Source of the DNA: Aphidius gifuensis
Taxonomy: Eukaryota > Arthropoda > Insecta > Hymenoptera > Braconidae
DNA: 64,000 nt
Direction: 5' to 3'
Assembly: GCF_014905175.1 (NCBI RefSeq)
Contig: NC_057790.1
Coordinates: 23,710,469 to 23,774,468, forward strand
A program made the translations under genes and the position numbers. Within the stretch, counting starts at the first letter, position 1; each line of letters starts with the position of its first letter. Of this stretch, positions 61,601 to 64,000 are shown piece after piece. The notes under the pieces were generated by a model. It searched no databases. It saw only the letters and a program-made list of their open reading frames with translations, and was not told the origin of the DNA.

Positions 61601-63345
61601 TCCAATTTGTATAAGTTTCTTTTGATGGCTCAATATTATTTTGTATTTTTTCATTAAAATTCAATGGTCTCCAATTGTCATAATCATCATTATTATTTTT
61701 TATTAATTTAGTATCTAATTTAAAATGTGTTGGTTCATTTTCATTAGAATTTTCATGCAAAAATGATGAAGATAATGATGTTTTATTATATAAATTTTTA
61801 TTAATTAATTGTGTATTATTATTTGGAGAATTTGTTGAATTTAAATTTTGTAAATTATCAAATTTTTCACGTCTTTTTACAATTAATGTTGCAACATTTC
61901 CTTCAGATGTTCGTACTTTTAATTCTCGTGTTTCACCAGGTAAACTTCTTGACACTTTTAACATTGTTCTTGTGTATTTTGGATTAGGTATTTCTTCTGT
62001 CTTTATTGACAAAAATAAACTCATCAAAATCAAATTTATTATCTGTAATTTAAAAATACAATAAAATTATTTTTTATATATGTTAAATTATTTATTTTTT
62101 ACGGGGATTTTTTTTTTTTATAATAATTTACTTTCTATATGAAGTTTCTATGATAATTAAACGATGAAATATTTTTTATGTGGTATGCAAAAACTAATTT
62201 GCATACTTTCGATTAATATAATACATATGCATGATTTTTTTTTTTTTTTTTAGGAATTTAGTGTCACCAGAAATCAAATAAACACACCTGTACTTGTTTT
62301 TTTTATTTTTAAAATGAAAACTTTTCTAAAATTATTCTCAACATGTATTTCTAGTGTCATTACAAAATACAAAAAAAAAAAAAAAAAGTAATAGAACAAA
62401 TTTCTATGTCATCATGAATAATAAATTGAAAAATTTCGAAAAAAAAAATAAAACCATTAGTTAATATATTTATAATTTTTATTTTATTTAAATTATTATT
62501 CTTGGAGAAATGAAAAACAATAAAAATATTTAAACTGCTAACTCATCTTGCTGATTATATCAGGAGAAATTTAATGGTTCTTCAAATTGATGTTGATATT
62601 TATAGATTCATGATTTGAAAAATATATAAATTTTTTTATTTGCTGTTTTGAAATTAATTCTTGTTTTTTTTTTAAGATATATTTTCTTCGGATAATGTTT
62701 ATTTGAATCAATTTTTTTTGTTTTTTTTTTGATTCCAGTTTCGTGAGATTGTGGTATTAGAAAATTACGATCGATCACCAGCTGGTCTGGTTACTTTCTA
62801 TTATCGATAGCTGCATCCTAAATGGTCATTAAGTGTCAAACAGGTGATTTTATTTTATTTTTTCTTTACGACTTTTAAATTCTTGTTATTACCACTTTCA
62901 TCGTTTAATAATTTTATTTTTATTTAAACTATTTATACATATACTATTTCAAATATTTTATTTATTTATAATAGAATAATAAATGAGTAAATAAATACAA
63001 TGTAAATTTATCAAAACAACACGATGAAAAATCTGATAAACCGCCAGGAAATGAATGAGAAATAAAATATAAACAGCTTTTATCTTAAAAAAAAAAGATC
63101 AAATAATAAAAACCGATAGATCACCAAAGCGTATCGGTGATACAAGTACGCACATTCATGAATTTCCGCTCTATATAATATGCAGTAATGTTAATTACAT
63201 TGCAATTAACATCGATCTAGTTTTTTTTTGTATTTTAAATTTTTTTCTTTTCCTTTTTCCTCAATAAAAATCAACACTAAAAAAATATTTACACGCTATT
63301 ATAATTAAATATTATCGAAAATATCATATTTACCTTTAACTTCAT
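58689..63345 (-). CDS. Secreted or membrane-anchored protein of unknown function, 820 aa
   Basis: Four exons join in frame: 63345-63334, 62042-61069, 60842-59484 and 58806-58689 (2463 nt). The first two create a signal peptide, MKLKIINLILMSLFLS. I do not recognise the family. Visible features: a conserved-looking N-terminal block around TRTMLKVSRSLPGETRELKV; Asn-rich low complexity; a Thr/Pro tract; a PEIWLRRFGHDYNEQPRN segment; a poly-Ser tract; a hydrophobic segment LIPALGLVASGAALGIGAVA that could span a membrane; several dibasic sites (KKRS, NKRS, RKRRN); and a C-terminal region with four Cys (QCAKKFFC and DCSKFNC). The layout would suit a type I membrane protein or a processed precursor. 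The 12-nt first coding exon is supported by phase and by the signal peptide it completes. The last intron (58807-59483) holds a less AT-rich patch near 59210-59310 that I could not explain. Confidence 0.75.
60537..60600 (-). repeat. Triplet tract encoding poly-Ser
   Basis: A degenerate TCA/TCG/TCT run (read on the minus strand) in the third exon of the unknown secreted protein gene codes for an almost continuous Ser tract interrupted by Pro and Leu. It is probably variable in length. Confidence 0.75.
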
Positions 63346-64000
63346 TTTGATAATTTGATTAATTTCAATTGATTAAAAAATTATTTTTAAATATATATAG
63401 CTTTTTTTTTCTTCAAATCATTGACTGTTAAAAATTATTTTTTGTTGATAAAACAATGGCACAAATTTAATGTTAAAAAAAAAAAGATTGAAAATGCTGA
63501 TAACACTTTCAACTTGTCAACCACTTTTTAGTATAAATAAAATTTAAAATAGTGAAAAAAAAAAATAGAAAAAATTGCCTTTTTTTTAAATAAATAATTC
63601 TTCAAAACAATTTAATATTTAATTTTATTAATATATATTTTTTAAATAAATAAATAATTTAAAATAAAACGAAAAAATTTATATTTTTTAAAATGAGATT
63701 GTTGAAGCACCTGTTGACTCCCGGACAATTCTCGAAAGACTGACGATATGTAACCGGCATCAACTTCTCATGTCGCACCGATGGTGGGTTTCTCACTGAC
63801 CCACTTAAAAAAAAAAAAACCTCTTTTATTATCTATCTCACTCTCATTGGTTTGTATCATAAAACTTACAAAATCAAATGAGCTTTTTCCATATATATCA
63901 ACAAATAATAATCATTAAAATTTATTTATAAATATATATAATATCTATTTATCACATATGATGCAAATTGATATATTATCTAATAGTCTCACCCATTTAT
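63346..64000. promoter_or_regulatory. Upstream region of the unknown secreted protein gene
   Basis: The stretch at about 63700-63820 is distinctly less AT-rich than its surroundings and lies 360-480 bp above the start codon, so it may be a promoter or 5' UTR exon. No coding sequence was recognised up to the window end. Confidence 0.35.

Overview
This is eukaryotic nuclear DNA, extremely AT-rich, with small exons, short introns and GT-AG splicing. The gene content (a tandem insect odorant-receptor array, insect YLPM1 and adenylate cyclase homologues) points to an insect, most likely a parasitoid wasp. The base composition would suit an aphidiine braconid, but that part is inference. No rRNA, tRNA, CRISPR array or intact transposon was found.

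Layout: (1) 1.2-5.5 kb, minus strand: two tandemly duplicated 2OG-Fe(II) oxygenase genes with identical gene structure; the second has lost the distal iron-binding His. (2) 7.3-10.9 kb, plus strand: the C-terminal half of a type-2 (Ac76E-like) adenylate cyclase in 12 exons; its 5' half is not in the window. (3) 12.7-21.1 kb, plus strand: a YLPM1/ZAP3 homologue (about 2025 aa in 14 exons) with a 26-copy octapeptide repeat, a P-loop domain and a PP1-docking motif. (4) 21.1-24.9 kb: non-coding, with a diverged direct duplication and a locally GC-richer patch holding several inverted repeats. (5) 24.9-57.7 kb, minus strand: 13 odorant receptor (7tm_6) loci, here called OR-A to OR-M in order of coordinate. 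Eleven look intact; OR-J and OR-K carry disabling changes. A catalytically dead S1 serine protease homologue sits between OR-L and OR-M. (6) 58.7-63.3 kb, minus strand: a secreted or membrane-anchored 820-aa protein of unknown function.

The OR array grew by tandem duplication: exon boundaries and phases are nearly invariant, and copies share upstream sequence as well as coding sequence. Three or four lineages are visible: B-G plus J and K; H and I; L and M; and A alone. Each receptor would work as the tuning subunit of a channel with Orco. A CpG-containing CATGCG or TATGCG core recurs 80-240 bp upstream of most start codons and is a candidate shared regulatory element. Exon coordinates were derived by hand from splice motifs and reading-frame continuity; there is no transcript evidence behind them.
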